This document shows positions 26,997-35,666 of a DNA stretch of 40,313 nt, piece by piece. Under the pieces are notes generated by a model. That model saw only the letters and a program-made list of their open reading frames with translations. It was not told the origin of the DNA and made no database searches. This DNA comes from an uncultured Clostridia bacterium (lineage in GTDB: Bacteria; Bacillota; Clostridia; Oscillospirales; Ruminococcaceae), in the NCBI GenBank assembly GCA_947625125.1, contig CANQNF010000025.1, forward strand, positions 1 to 40,313, given 5' to 3'. The stretch's first letter is position 1, and every line of letters begins with the position of its first letter. The position numbers and the translations under genes are program-made.

Positions 26997-28055
26997 ATGA
27001 TTAAAAAAGTCCTTTTCTCCTGCATATCTGTTTTGCTATTGCTATTCGTCTCCTGTGGCGAGATCGATTACGATAAAACAATGTATTTCGGATACATTAG
27101 CCCTGATCAAATAACTTTTGAGAACGGATTGATATTTATTGACTATGGTAATTCTCAAATTGTGAAATTTGCAGACTTTGATTCTTTGATCACCGTCCCC
27201 ATTTGCCCAAAGCCTAATTGTCCTCATACAGATGAAAATGAATGCTCAGCGCTAGGAATTAATGGTACAATTTTTGTCTACAACAATTCTTTGTGTTGGC
27301 TCGCTAATGAAATGAGATATGATGATGTTGGAAATCTAACGGATAATACCACATTATATATGTCAAATACGGATGGTACAAACCGCAGACAAGTTGCAGA
27401 ACTTGAAGGATATCGTGTCAGCGGTGGAGCCTTTGTCTACGATAAGAAAGTTTATTTCTGCGCGACTGATGTGGAATATGAAAGCGAGATGTCAGCTGAC
27501 TATGCGCTAGAGTACCTATATTCTTATGACTTTAGCGAAAAAAAGTTTGCGCAAATTGAATTCCTTGCTGAGGGATACAACTCAGGAGCATATATTCGTG
27601 GCAGCTTTGGTAATGCGCTATTTATGATATATCAGGGAACACCGGAATTAGGTATGCGGGAGAATTATGACGAACACAGAAAATATGCCCTGTATAACCT
27701 TGAAAACAATGAACTTGACATTCTAGACAAAAATACGGTCAGCGCATCGGAAGACTGCCTTATATGTTTTAATGATGACGGCACAGTGTTTGTCAGAAGG
27801 CTCAATGGAGAAGAAATATGTATTAGTTCAGATAGAATAATAGCTCAAACTGCGAACGATTATAAAATCATTAATGATATACTCATCAGTTCATTTTATG
27901 GCGTAGCTTACGACCTCAAAACTGGCACAGAATATAATCTGAATAATTCGGGGGTTGTAATAGCGTACTACAACAGGAAATACATACTAAAGAATAACAG
28001 CACGGGTGAGATATTTGCGGTTGGTGAGAGAGAACTTTTAACTTCGACTTCATAA
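26997..28055 (+). CDS. Lipoprotein A with CPxPNCxHT motif (DUF5050-like)
   Basis: A 352-residue lipoprotein: lipobox FVSC (Cys ~20), then beta-rich repeats like those of DUF5050/beta-propeller lipoproteins (GLIFIDYGNSQIVKF, NTTLYMSNTDGTNRRQVAEL, YLYSYDFSEKKFAQI). A Cys-rich signature CPKPNCPHTDENECSALG lies at about 70-87. It is paralogous to the lipoprotein at 28608. It directly follows secreted protein A, and the same order recurs with B, so a dedicated partner, perhaps immunity or receptor, is inferred. It lies in the plus-strand series after P1/P2. The start has GGGTGTT upstream, a modest ribosome site. Confidence 0.8.
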   Translation: MIKKVLFSCISVLLLLFVSCGEIDYDKTMYFGYISPDQITFENGLIFIDYGNSQIVKFADFDSLITVPICPKPNCPHTDENECSALGINGTIFVYNNSLCWLANEMRYDDVGNLTDNTTLYMSNTDGTNRRQVAELEGYRVSGGAFVYDKKVYFCATDVEYESEMSADYALEYLYSYDFSEKKFAQIEFLAEGYNSGAYIRGSFGNALFMIYQGTPELGMRENYDEHRKYALYNLENNELDILDKNTVSASEDCLICFNDDGTVFVRRLNGEEICISSDRIIAQTANDYKIINDILISSFYGVAYDLKTGTEYNLNNSGVVIAYYNRKYILKNNSTGEIFAVGERELLTSTS

Positions 28056-28113
28056 TGCAAATATTATTGCGGTATAAATTGATGATGTAATAACGAATAA
28101 AGGAGATGTTTAA

Positions 28114-28506
28114 ATGAAAAAGATATTGGCTATTGTCTTAGCGCTTATTGTTGCGATGGCTTTAACAGTAACTGTGTTTGCAGGTGCCTCGTCTGGGTAT
28201 TACACCGGCACTTTGAATGTGGGGTTAGCTTCGCTTCCCTGTACACTAAATATAGGTTCTAGCGTGGCAACTGCAACTATTACACAAGACTCCACATATA
28301 ATGATTTTACTATAGGCGTGACCATCAATGGAACTTATAAAAGTTCAACCAGTGGCAGCGTTCTTACCACATCAAATGGAAATAACGGAACAGGGAACAG
28401 TGTTTCAACTTCGATATCAAATGGTGGCGGCACATGGTGGGATGTATATGCCTCATATTCTGCATATAGATCAGATTCATATAATGGGAGCATAAGCTTG
28501 CCGTAG
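28114..28506 (+). CDS. Secreted small protein B (novel family)
   Basis: A 130-residue paralogue of secreted protein A. The signal peptide ends VFA (about 21-23). The mature part has one Cys in PCTLNI, YKSSTSGSVLTTSNGN, SNGGGTWWDVYASYSAY and a C-terminal GSISLP. A and B differ most in the region before the shared SST/SGSVLT block and near the C-terminus, as expected for diversifying effectors. AAAGGAGATG precedes the start. It follows lipoprotein A and precedes lipoprotein B. No processing peptidase with a double-glycine motif is evident; export is predicted through Sec. Confidence 0.85.
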   Translation: MKKILAIVLALIVAMALTVTVFAGASSGYYTGTLNVGLASLPCTLNIGSSVATATITQDSTYNDFTIGVTINGTYKSSTSGSVLTTSNGNNGTGNSVSTSISNGGGTWWDVYASYSAYRSDSYNGSISLP

Positions 28507-28607
28507 AATCTATTATTAACATCAGTTTATATCACATAATATAGTCAATAGCCGCAATTATACTATTGCGGTTATTGGCGCATAAGAAATAGTTAGGAGT
28601 GATGAAA

Positions 28608-29654
28608 ATGAGAAAAATATGGCGAGCAATTATTTTCTTATTATCTGTGAGTATTTTATTCCTTTTTTCTTCCTGCGAGAGCACAGATAACGATGAGACG
28701 CTTTATTATGTAAGTCCGCGGGATTATACCGCCTATAAAAACGGAATATTTCTAAATGCTGACGGCAACGGCGCAGTCGAGTTTTTGGACTTTGACTCAA
28801 TGGTAACGGTGCCGATATGCCCGAAGCCTAACTGCTCGCATACCGACCCTGACACCTGCTCTGCCCTTGGGATAAGTAGCGAAAAATTCATTTATGATGA
28901 CAAATTGTGTTGGTTTGACAGTGAATTCGTATATGGCGAAAACGGTGAGATCACCGAAGTATCAACGCTGTATTCTGCGGATGTTGACGGCACAAACAGA
29001 AGAAAAATTGCAGTTCTTGACGGACTATTTCCGTCAGCAGGCATTTATGTCAAAAACGGAAAGGCGTATTTTGGAGCAAGGGATTTCGGTTGTAAAAACG
29101 GTATTACGACGGATTATGACAAGGTCTATCTATACAGTTACGATTTTGAAAGCCAAGAGTTCAGCGAAATCTTATCCTTAAAAGAGGGGTACAATGCAGA
29201 AATAAGCATATTCGGCAGATATGAAAACTCGTTGGCGTTTCGGTTTTCCGATGGCGTTGAGAATAAAGCTGAACCGAGCACCTATCATTATATGTTCTAT
29301 GATTTTGACAGCGGCGAGTTTACAGAGTGCGACAAGGTGATACACTGCGCGCAAAAGGATTGGCTTATAACGATTGAGGACGACGGAACGATCGTTATCA
29401 ACCGTGCATACAGCGGCGATGAATATAGAATCACAGATGAGCGTTTTACGCAGGCAGAGTGGGGAGGCTATTGCATCTTTGACGAAATGCTTATGTGTAC
29501 CGGCGACGGATATGCATATGAGCTTAAAACCGGAAAGATTCACACCACGCAGATATGCACCATCAGAGCTTATTACAAGGGAAAGTACATAGTAAGCTTT
29601 ATGAGCAACGCTGAGCTTGTCGCCGTTAAGGAAAAGGAACTGTTATTAGATTAG
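28608..29654 (+). CDS. Lipoprotein B with CPxPNCxHT motif (DUF5050-like)
   Basis: A 348-residue paralogue of lipoprotein A: lipobox FSSC, YYVSPRDYTAYKNGIFL, the conserved FDSMVTVPICPKPNCSHTD signature and CSALGISS, then repeated beta segments (TLYSADVDGTNRRKIAVL, YLYSYDFESQEF). The start at 28608 has AGGAG eight bases upstream; earlier in-frame GTG and ATG codons are too close to it. The gene has higher GC than lipoprotein A, so the pair was probably not duplicated on the spot very recently. The ABC ATPase begins 11 bp downstream, linking lipoprotein B to the exporter. Confidence 0.8.
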   Translation: MRKIWRAIIFLLSVSILFLFSSCESTDNDETLYYVSPRDYTAYKNGIFLNADGNGAVEFLDFDSMVTVPICPKPNCSHTDPDTCSALGISSEKFIYDDKLCWFDSEFVYGENGEITEVSTLYSADVDGTNRRKIAVLDGLFPSAGIYVKNGKAYFGARDFGCKNGITTDYDKVYLYSYDFESQEFSEILSLKEGYNAEISIFGRYENSLAFRFSDGVENKAEPSTYHYMFYDFDSGEFTECDKVIHCAQKDWLITIEDDGTIVINRAYSGDEYRITDERFTQAEWGGYCIFDEMLMCTGDGYAYELKTGKIHTTQICTIRAYYKGKYIVSFMSNAELVAVKEKELLLD

Positions 29655-29665
29655 GAGGAAACAAG

Positions 29666-30394
29666 GTGTCTGTTTTAAAGCTTGAAAATGTCAATAAGCA
29701 CTACGGCAATAAGCACGCTCTTATCGACTTCGACTACGAGTTTCACGATGGTATCTACGGGCTTTTAGGACCTAATGGAGCCGGAAAGTCCACCATGATG
29801 AATATCATCACTCAGAATATATTCTCAGATAAGGGCTCGCAGATACTTTGGAACGGTGAGAGCATATACAAACTCGATTCGAAATACCGATCTCAAATAG
29901 GTTTTATGCCCCAACAGCAGGAGCTGTATGCAAGCTTTACGGCGGCGAGATTTGTGGGTTACCTTGCAACATTAAAAGGTATTGACGGCAAAAAAATAAA
30001 ATCCGAGGTCGAGCGTGTTTTGTCGCTCGTCGAATTATCTGATGTTTCAAACAAAAAGCTCGGCGGATTCTCGGGCGGTATGAAACAGAGAGTTTTGATC
30101 GCACAAGCGCTTTTGGGCGACCCGAAGCTGCTTATCTTAGACGAACCGACGGCGGGGCTTGATCCTAAACAGAGGGTAATCACGCGAAATCTTATTTCAA
30201 ACCTTGCCGAAGATAAGATCGTAATCATTTCAACGCATATAGTTTCCGATATAGAAACCATTGCTGATGAAATACTGCTAATTAAATCGGGTGAACTCAT
30301 AGATTCAGGGAGCGTATCTGCCCTCATTGAAAAAGTAAGCAGCGACGAGAAAAATCTTGAAACTCTCTATATGCAATATTACGGTGAGCAGTGA
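29666..30394 (+). CDS. ABC transporter ATP-binding protein
   Basis: A 242-residue ATPase subunit. Walker A GPNGAGKS (about 33-40), Q-loop IGFMPQQQELY, signature FSGGMKQR and Walker B LLILDEP are all present, with the H-loop ISTHIV. It is a single complete nucleotide-binding domain of the ABC-2 exporter type (CcmA-like). The start is GTG 29666, with AGGAGG seven bases upstream. It overlaps the permease gene at a TGATG junction. Together they likely export or protect against a lipid or peptide linked to the upstream proteins. Confidence 0.95.
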   Translation: MSVLKLENVNKHYGNKHALIDFDYEFHDGIYGLLGPNGAGKSTMMNIITQNIFSDKGSQILWNGESIYKLDSKYRSQIGFMPQQQELYASFTAARFVGYLATLKGIDGKKIKSEVERVLSLVELSDVSNKKLGGFSGGMKQRVLIAQALLGDPKLLILDEPTAGLDPKQRVITRNLISNLAEDKIVIISTHIVSDIETIADEILLIKSGELIDSGSVSALIEKVSSDEKNLETLYMQYYGEQ

Positions 30395-32505
30395 TGAGAA
30401 TAATCAAAAATGAACTATACAAACTGTTTCACACGAAAATGTTTGTACTTATCCTCGCCGCGGCTTTGGGGCTTAACCTTTACATAGCGATGTCAACAAA
30501 CAATGAAGTATTTGGCGGCGAGAACAGGATACAGAAATCCGTATATGAGGAAACAGCAGGAATGACACTCGACGTAGCATACGGCTATACATCGGCGCTT
30601 TTGTCGAAAACGGAAGAAAAATACTTTGCATCGACTGATTTCGACGAGGAATTATGGCTGAGGCGAAGTGTTCTGAATAGAGCTGTATCTGAAATCAGGA
30701 CTCTCTTGGACTATGACAAATATCTTGACAACATAGAGCTTGAGGCGCAGAGGATGACTTCGGTCTCTATCTTTGCGGTTAAAAACAGCTTTTCCTACAG
30801 AAACATATTGAAAACGCCCGCCGCTTATGAGCGTGTAAGGGGTACTGTGCCGGTGTTTGCTCCGTCCGACGGTGTACTTCTCGCGACGGATAACATATCC
30901 TCCGATCTGCTTACGCTGTTTGTTATTCTTGCGGCGGTGACAGCTATTTTCTATCAGGATCGCGAAAATGGTCTTACTGCGCTTATAAAGCCTTTGAAAT
31001 ACGGAAGGGCAAAGCTCGCACTGTCGAAGATTATAACTATACTTGTTGTTGCGCTCCTTTGTGAAATACTGTTTTACGGAACAGATGTGGCAGTGGGTGC
31101 TATGAGATTCGGACTTGGAGATCTGAGACGACCTGTTCAGTCGTTATCAGGATATATCGGCTGCAACCTTACGATAAGCGTATTCAGCTTTATGACACTT
31201 ACATATGTGGTCAAGCTGTTCTCTTATTTTCTTGTCTCACTGATTCTTGACTCTATGTTTACACGGCTGAAGAATGCCACCGCATATGTCGCCATTATAG
31301 CGACCGCTGGAATAGAAACGGCGCTCTATCTTTTGATAGACGCCAACTCCGCATTTTCGCTGCTGAAAAGGATAAACCTTGTTTCGTTCGTCTGCTCATC
31401 AAGATTGTTCGTGACATATTCGAATGTCAACCTGTTCGGACTACCCGTAAATCTTCTTTGGGCAGTTGGAATAAGCCTTGTTGCGTTGATACTCGCGGGC
31501 GTGTACGCAGTATGCAAACTGTATTCAAATATCAGTGTATCCGAAATAAAAAGGAATGCAGGCAGCGGCAGAGTGCGAATGCTTCCCAAGTGCGCGTATT
31601 CATATGCGCAATACAAAGCGTATGTCACGAATAAAGGCCTGCTTATTCTTGTTGCAGTTCTTGCGTTTCAAATCTATTCCTGTGGGAATATCGTCAGGCG
31701 GTATAATCTTGATGACAGCTTCTACAGCTATTATTGCGCCTTGATAGCTTCCTATGATACACAAACCGAGGCGGATGAATTTGTAGAGCTGGAGAGGCAG
31801 CGTCTTGATGAGCTTATGACATCGGCGGTCACGCAGGAGGACATTAACGAGCTTCAAGGCAGGCGCGGATTTGATCTTGCAAAAGCCCAATATGAGCATT
31901 TGAAAACTATCTTTACCGACGGAAGCGCACCGACAAAAATGTTTTATCAGTCGTGCTATAACGAGATGTTCGGCGTGAACGGTTTCAAAAAGGATTACAG
32001 CTTGGCACTCGTTGCAATTCTTTCGCTCTGCTTTGCTGTCTCACCTCTGATAGCGTATGACAACAGATGCAAAATGGGCTATCTGCTTTATGCTACAAAA
32101 GCCGGGAAGAAGACCTATCTGGAGCATAATATCTTTGTGAGCGTAACCATCGCTGTACTTACATCGTTATTCGTATACATACCGTACTTTTTGCAGATGC
32201 TCAAACTTTATGGATATGACGGAATAAGCGAAACGATAAGGTGCATCGAAGCATATAAAGGAATGCTCGATATTCCAATCTGGGGATATATTATTCTGCT
32301 TCTTCTTTACAGAATGGCAGTGTTATCGATACTGTCGGGCATTGTTCTTTGGATATCTTCAAAATGCCAAAGCACTACAGCTGCTGCGATCATCAGCATG
32401 GCGGCTTTCGCTTTGCCGGTTGTGGTGTATTTGGCAGGAGCGGATTTCATAGAAACAATACTTATTCCGCTCAGCGGAAATAGGGAGGTGTTGAGAATCA
32501 TATAG
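30394..32505 (+). CDS. ABC-2 type permease, double-length
   Basis: A 703-residue membrane protein. The first half starts RIIKNELYKLFHTKMFVLIL (membrane segment near 15-32), followed by an extracellular loop and a cluster of segments at about 170-380. The second half repeats the layout: a membrane segment near 415-430, a large loop, then segments at about 545-695. This equals two ABC-2 permease halves fused, matching one ATPase gene. Similar long permeases accompany bacteriocin immunity or export systems, but I cannot assign a family. ATG 30394 overlaps the ATPase stop. Confidence 0.85.
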   Translation: MRIIKNELYKLFHTKMFVLILAAALGLNLYIAMSTNNEVFGGENRIQKSVYEETAGMTLDVAYGYTSALLSKTEEKYFASTDFDEELWLRRSVLNRAVSEIRTLLDYDKYLDNIELEAQRMTSVSIFAVKNSFSYRNILKTPAAYERVRGTVPVFAPSDGVLLATDNISSDLLTLFVILAAVTAIFYQDRENGLTALIKPLKYGRAKLALSKIITILVVALLCEILFYGTDVAVGAMRFGLGDLRRPVQSLSGYIGCNLTISVFSFMTLTYVVKLFSYFLVSLILDSMFTRLKNATAYVAIIATAGIETALYLLIDANSAFSLLKRINLVSFVCSSRLFVTYSNVNLFGLPVNLLWAVGISLVALILAGVYAVCKLYSNISVSEIKRNAGSGRVRMLPKCAYSYAQYKAYVTNKGLLILVAVLAFQIYSCGNIVRRYNLDDSFYSYYCALIASYDTQTEADEFVELERQRLDELMTSAVTQEDINELQGRRGFDLAKAQYEHLKTIFTDGSAPTKMFYQSCYNEMFGVNGFKKDYSLALVAILSLCFAVSPLIAYDNRCKMGYLLYATKAGKKTYLEHNIFVSVTIAVLTSLFVYIPYFLQMLKLYGYDGISETIRCIEAYKGMLDIPIWGYIILLLLYRMAVLSILSGIVLWISSKCQSTTAAAIISMAAFALPVVVYLAGADFIETILIPLSGNREVLRII

Positions 32506-32578
32506 TCTTGATGGTTATAGGATCATTCTTTACTATGCTATATGACTTTATAAGATTCATATGAAGGGGGGTGATTAT

Positions 32579-32662
32579 ATGAAAGCGAAAGATATTAAAA
32601 AACGCATTTATAATGCGTCAGCCTGTCGAAAAAGCCAGCGGTTTGCTGGCTTTTTCGAATAA
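32579..32662 (+). pseudogene. Truncated 5' gene end interrupted by an IS element
   Basis: AAGGGGGGTGATT precedes an ATG encoding MKAKDIKKRIYNAS, an excellent translation start. After this the frame runs into the terminator hairpin at the head of the IS1182-like element and ends after 27 residues. The likely reading is that the IS inserted into a gene of the ABC operon whose remainder is lost. The original product is not recognised. Confidence 0.4.
32626..32658. terminator. 14-bp stem terminator at the IS1182-like left end
   Basis: TCGAAAAAGCCAGC and GCTGGCTTTTTCGA pair perfectly around a 5-base loop. It would stop read-in transcription from the ABC operon. A TATAAT lies just downstream at 32669-32674, ahead of the transposase. 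Confidence 0.7.
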
Positions 32663-32692
32663 AGTGTGGTATAATATCCTTGGTGATGAAAA

Positions 32693-33949
32693 ATGTTGAA
32701 TAAAGAAAAAGAAGAAAGAAATCAGCTTGAATTTGTAAGCTTAGAGGACTTAGTGCCCTCCGACCACATACTGAGAAAAATAGACGCCGCCGTGGACTTT
32801 ACTCCTATCTACGACTTCGTGGAAGACCTATATTGTCCGGACAACGGCAGACCGAGCATAGATCCTGTGGTGCTGTTCAAAATGGTGTTGATCCATCACA
32901 TTTTCGGCATACCGTCGCTCCGAAGAACAGCCGAGGAAGTGCGCGCAAACATCTATTATCGCTGGTTTATCGGGTATACCCTCAACGAGGAAACCCCGCA
33001 CTTTTCAACTTTAAGCTATAACTTCAAGCACAGATATACAAGCGTGGTAATAGAAGAAATATTCTATTGGATATTAGATGAAATAAACAAAGCCGGATAT
33101 CTTTCACCCGAAGCTGTATTTGTAGACGGAACGCACATTAAAGCGAATGCAAATATAAAGAAGGTCGTAAAGAAAGCCGTTCCTCAGGCCGCAAGGATAT
33201 ACGGAGAACAGCTTATGGAGGAAATAAATCAGGATCGTGAAGAACACGGAAAGAGGCCGTTTGACGGACCTAAGGAGTCTGAAGAAAAGACAGTAAACGA
33301 ATCGACCACAGATCCTGAGAGCGGAGTATTTCATAAAGGCGAACACAAAAAATGTCTTGCCTACACAGCACTTACCGCCTGCGACAAAAACGTATATATA
33401 ATGGGAATGACGATGAATCCCGGAAATGTACACGACAGCGCTGCGTTTGACGGATTATATGATCAAGTCACGAAAAAGTTTCTCGAAATACAAGAAGTAG
33501 TTATGGACGCCGGATTCAAAACACCGTGGATAAGCAAAAGAGTAATAGACGACGGCAGGATACCTGTTCTTCCGTACACAAGACCAAAGGGAAACAAAGA
33601 CTTTTTCAAGCCGGGAGATTTTGTATATGATGAATATTACGACTGTGTCATTTGCCCTGAGAATCATGTTTTAAGCTATTCTACAACCAACAGAGACGGA
33701 TACGAAGAGTTCAAGAGCAAGAGTTACATATGTGAGAATTGTCCCTCAAGAAAACATTGTACAAATAACGCGAAAGGCGAAAAAACAGTCCTAAAGCACA
33801 TCTGGTCTGATTATCTTGAGATTGCGGAGGATATCCGGCACACTCCGGAGTACAAGGCTCTTTACGATAAGCGAAAAGAAACAATAGAGCGAGTATTTGC
33901 AGACGCGAAAGAAAAGCATGCAATGCGAATATACGGCTTTGTCAAGTAA
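32693..33949 (+). CDS. IS1182 family transposase, 3' end truncated
   Basis: A 418-residue DDE transposase. The N-terminal domain (PSDHILRKIDAAVDF, DPVVLFKMVLIHHIFGIPSLRRTAEEV) and catalytic segments (VFVDGTHIKANANI with the first Asp, VVMDAGFKT, and ERVFADAKEKHAMR with the Glu) are present, plus a CPENHV/C..C zinc-like motif. After HAMR the sequence changes to IYGFVK-stop, whereas relatives continue with a conserved C-terminal tract. The change coincides with the start of an IS256-like end (GGCTTTGTCAAG), so an insertion removed the last ~25-40 residues. Probably inactive or impaired. Confidence 0.85.
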   Translation: MLNKEKEERNQLEFVSLEDLVPSDHILRKIDAAVDFTPIYDFVEDLYCPDNGRPSIDPVVLFKMVLIHHIFGIPSLRRTAEEVRANIYYRWFIGYTLNEETPHFSTLSYNFKHRYTSVVIEEIFYWILDEINKAGYLSPEAVFVDGTHIKANANIKKVVKKAVPQAARIYGEQLMEEINQDREEHGKRPFDGPKESEEKTVNESTTDPESGVFHKGEHKKCLAYTALTACDKNVYIMGMTMNPGNVHDSAAFDGLYDQVTKKFLEIQEVVMDAGFKTPWISKRVIDDGRIPVLPYTRPKGNKDFFKPGDFVYDEYYDCVICPENHVLSYSTTNRDGYEEFKSKSYICENCPSRKHCTNNAKGEKTVLKHIWSDYLEIAEDIRHTPEYKALYDKRKETIERVFADAKEKHAMRIYGFVK

Positions 33950-34545
33950 AGTGTGTAATTATTTATGTAAGGCAGACTTTTTCTAAGGATATTTTCGGCA
34001 GGAGTGAGGGGCGTAGCCCCGAGCGTATGACGAAAATATTCTGCGGCGAATCGCTGGGGAGTTAGTATTTTTCGTATCTCATGATGCGTTTTTGAAGATT
34101 GGCGTCCATGGAAAGCTGATTGCGGACGAGTGCCCAATTTGAAACCGGTCGGTCAGCCCACTTTTTGTACAGTTCTGTCAGACGGAGGTACAATGCTTTC
34201 AGAACGGCGTCCTCGTTGGGGAAGGCTCCTTTTTTGGTGACCTTGCGAAAGCTCGAATTCAACGATTCGATCGCGTTCGTCGTATACATGACCTTGCGAA
34301 CGGCACTGCCGTAATTGAATAGCTGTTCCACATGAGACCAGTTCCTAACCCAGATGTCTACAGCACCGGGATAGCGGCTCCATGCTTGTTTGAACCGTTC
34401 AAATTCCGCCTCGGCAGCCTTGAGGCTTGCTGCCCCGTAAACGCGCCGTAACTGGGTCGTATAAGCTTTGTAGTCCTTTGACGGAATATACTTGATCGAG
34501 TTGCGGATCAGATGAACAATGCACCGCTGTACGGTCACATCGGCA
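33938..34545 (-). mobile_element. Truncated IS256-like element
   Basis: It begins with a GGCTTTGTCAAG-like terminus at about 33938, which ends the IS1182 reading frame. It holds the C-terminal third of an IS256-type transposase and stops near 34540, where the sequence switches to unrelated AT-rich DNA. The other terminus is missing. Confidence 0.65.
34062..34538 (-). pseudogene. IS256 family transposase, C-terminal fragment
   Basis: The fragment reads VQRCIVHLIRNSIKYIPSKD, later VMYTTNAIESLNSSFRKVTKKGAFP and WALVRNQLSM, hallmarks of IS256-family (MULE-like) transposases with the catalytic Glu in NAIES. About 150 residues remain; the first ~240, including the two catalytic aspartates, are missing. 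The upstream frame continues briefly as FSPADVT without family similarity, placing the break near 34536. It has no ribosome site and should be inactive. Confidence 0.85.
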
Positions 34546-34573
34546 GGTGAAAAACAACTTTTCGCTTATTTTT

Positions 34574-34642
34574 GTCCGTTCAGGTCAAAAATTGTCCGTT
34601 TGCGTCAAAATCGTTGACATTAGAATTGCAGAAAGCTATATT
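34574..34642 (+). promoter_or_regulatory. LytTR/AgrA-type promoter P3
   Basis: GTCCGTT at 34574 and 34594 form a direct repeat with 20-bp period. TTGACA follows at 34614-34619 and TATATT at 34637-34642, 17 bp apart. From the -35 onward ~60 bp align with P1 (TTGACATT, GAATTGCA/AAATTGCA, CTAAAGGC, GTATCAGTC/ATATTAGTC), so P1 and P3 share ancestry or a regulator. Confidence 0.65.
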
Positions 34643-34817
34643 GATGACAAGCTAAAGGCTTGGTATCAGTCGCAATTTTTTACGGAGAGATGTGCTGATA
34701 CAAATACATTTCTTTCAAATATTTGATTGGCAAAGTGTAATCGTGATGCGCAACGCGGTTATCCACAAGAAAAACCAAGGAGGTTTTATTATGGTAATAA
34801 TAAAAAGGAGTAACACT

Positions 34818-35324
34818 ATGAAAAAACGAATATTTTCCATAATACTATCCATTATCGTAATATGCTCTCTTTCTATAAACGCATTTGCTGCGAGTAATAT
34901 AATAGATGAGGGTATAGATTCTAAGGGCAGACATTATACTGTTTGTTCAGCTAAAGGGACCGGCATAAATCCATCATTCTTAAACACTACGATACCATTT
35001 GACAATACCACTATCTCAGCATACGATGTCAAATATTTTTATAATACAAACGGAACCTATTTCAGTTTTCCAATAGGAACAAGTGTAGTATTTAGTTTTT
35101 ATACTAACATTAAATTAGATACAAACAAGGTAACCGTTGGTATTGTAGATGATGCTGGATTGGAATTCGATCAAGATTTGAAATCCGGAACATACATTGA
35201 AGGGTTTGGATATTACTACTACTTTAATTTTACATTGTATAAAAGTTCAAATTGGTGTCCCTTTATCACAAACAACATGGGTAGTTCTATCAGCGTGACC
35301 AGTATTACGATGAACTATAATTAA
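34818..35324 (+). CDS. Secreted protein under promoter P3
   Basis: A 168-residue secreted protein not recognised from any family. The signal peptide ends NAFA (about 21-24). The mature part is beta-rich, with aromatic runs (EGFGYYYYFNFTLY), two Cys (YTVCSAKG and NWCPF), and a C-terminus SVTSITMNYN. The start at 34818 has AAGGAG eight bases upstream. A second in-frame ATG at 34791 also has a strong AAGGAGG and would add nine residues before the signal peptide. It follows the third LytTR-type promoter and so may belong to the same regulon as secreted proteins A and B, though its sequence is unrelated. Confidence 0.78.
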   Translation: MKKRIFSIILSIIVICSLSINAFAASNIIDEGIDSKGRHYTVCSAKGTGINPSFLNTTIPFDNTTISAYDVKYFYNTNGTYFSFPIGTSVVFSFYTNIKLDTNKVTVGIVDDAGLEFDQDLKSGTYIEGFGYYYYFNFTLYKSSNWCPFITNNMGSSISVTSITMNYN

Positions 35325-35360
35325 CCAATAATAACTTTATGTTGCTACCTTTAATAAACT

Positions 35361-35380
35361 CCCCCATCACCTTGGGGGGG
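35361..35380 (+). terminator. Weak terminator-like hairpin after the secreted protein gene
   Basis: CCCCC pairs with GGGGG around ATCACCTTG-like loop residues, followed by TATTATAT. The stem is short and the T tract poor. Confidence 0.35.
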
Positions 35381-35616
35381 TATTATATCTGTATGTTTTT
35401 AGGTAATCCTTTAAAAAGCGAAAACAGTAAGCGGCATTGTTAATTTAGATGAGTAATGCTATGAAGAATCAGACCATTTAAATTATCTACTATTATGCTC
35501 TGCTATCCTTGCGGCGGCTTCTGCCTTGAGTTTATCTCACGATGTGAATTCAACGATATATTATTTTGCAGCAACCCACAGGTTGGGTGATCATTTAAGC
35601 GAATATAGTAAACCGG

Positions 35617-35645
35617 TTGACATTTATTTTTAAAAATGCTATAAA
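35617..35645 (+). promoter_or_regulatory. Promoter of the leucine-rich repeat gene
   Basis: TTGACA at 35617-35622 and TATAAA at 35640-35645, 17-bp spacing, 21 bp upstream of the start codon. No LytTR-type repeat precedes it. Confidence 0.65.
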
Positions 35646-35666
35646 AAATAAAAAGGGGGCTTTGCA

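Larger units (their letters stand above)
35325..35666. other. 342-bp spacer
   Basis: It contains a CCCCC/GGGGG hairpin at 35361-35380 that may terminate the secreted-protein transcript, and the promoter at 35617-35645. No convincing gene lies between. A 31-codon Cys-rich frame at 35495 lacks a ribosome site. Confidence 0.5.

Noticed and set aside
26502-28506. Direct assignment of secreted proteins A and B to the lactococcin 972 family
   Set aside because: Only the GGTW motif and overall small secreted character are similar; its position differs from that in lactococcin 972, so the family call is not supported.
31326-31628. 100-codon frame antisense to the ABC permease
   Set aside because: Shadow frame; the permease reading frame is continuous and coupled to the ATPase gene.
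35495-35590. 31-codon Cys-rich frame (MLCYPCGGFC...)
   Set aside because: No ribosome site, and the surrounding sequence looks like decayed non-coding DNA.
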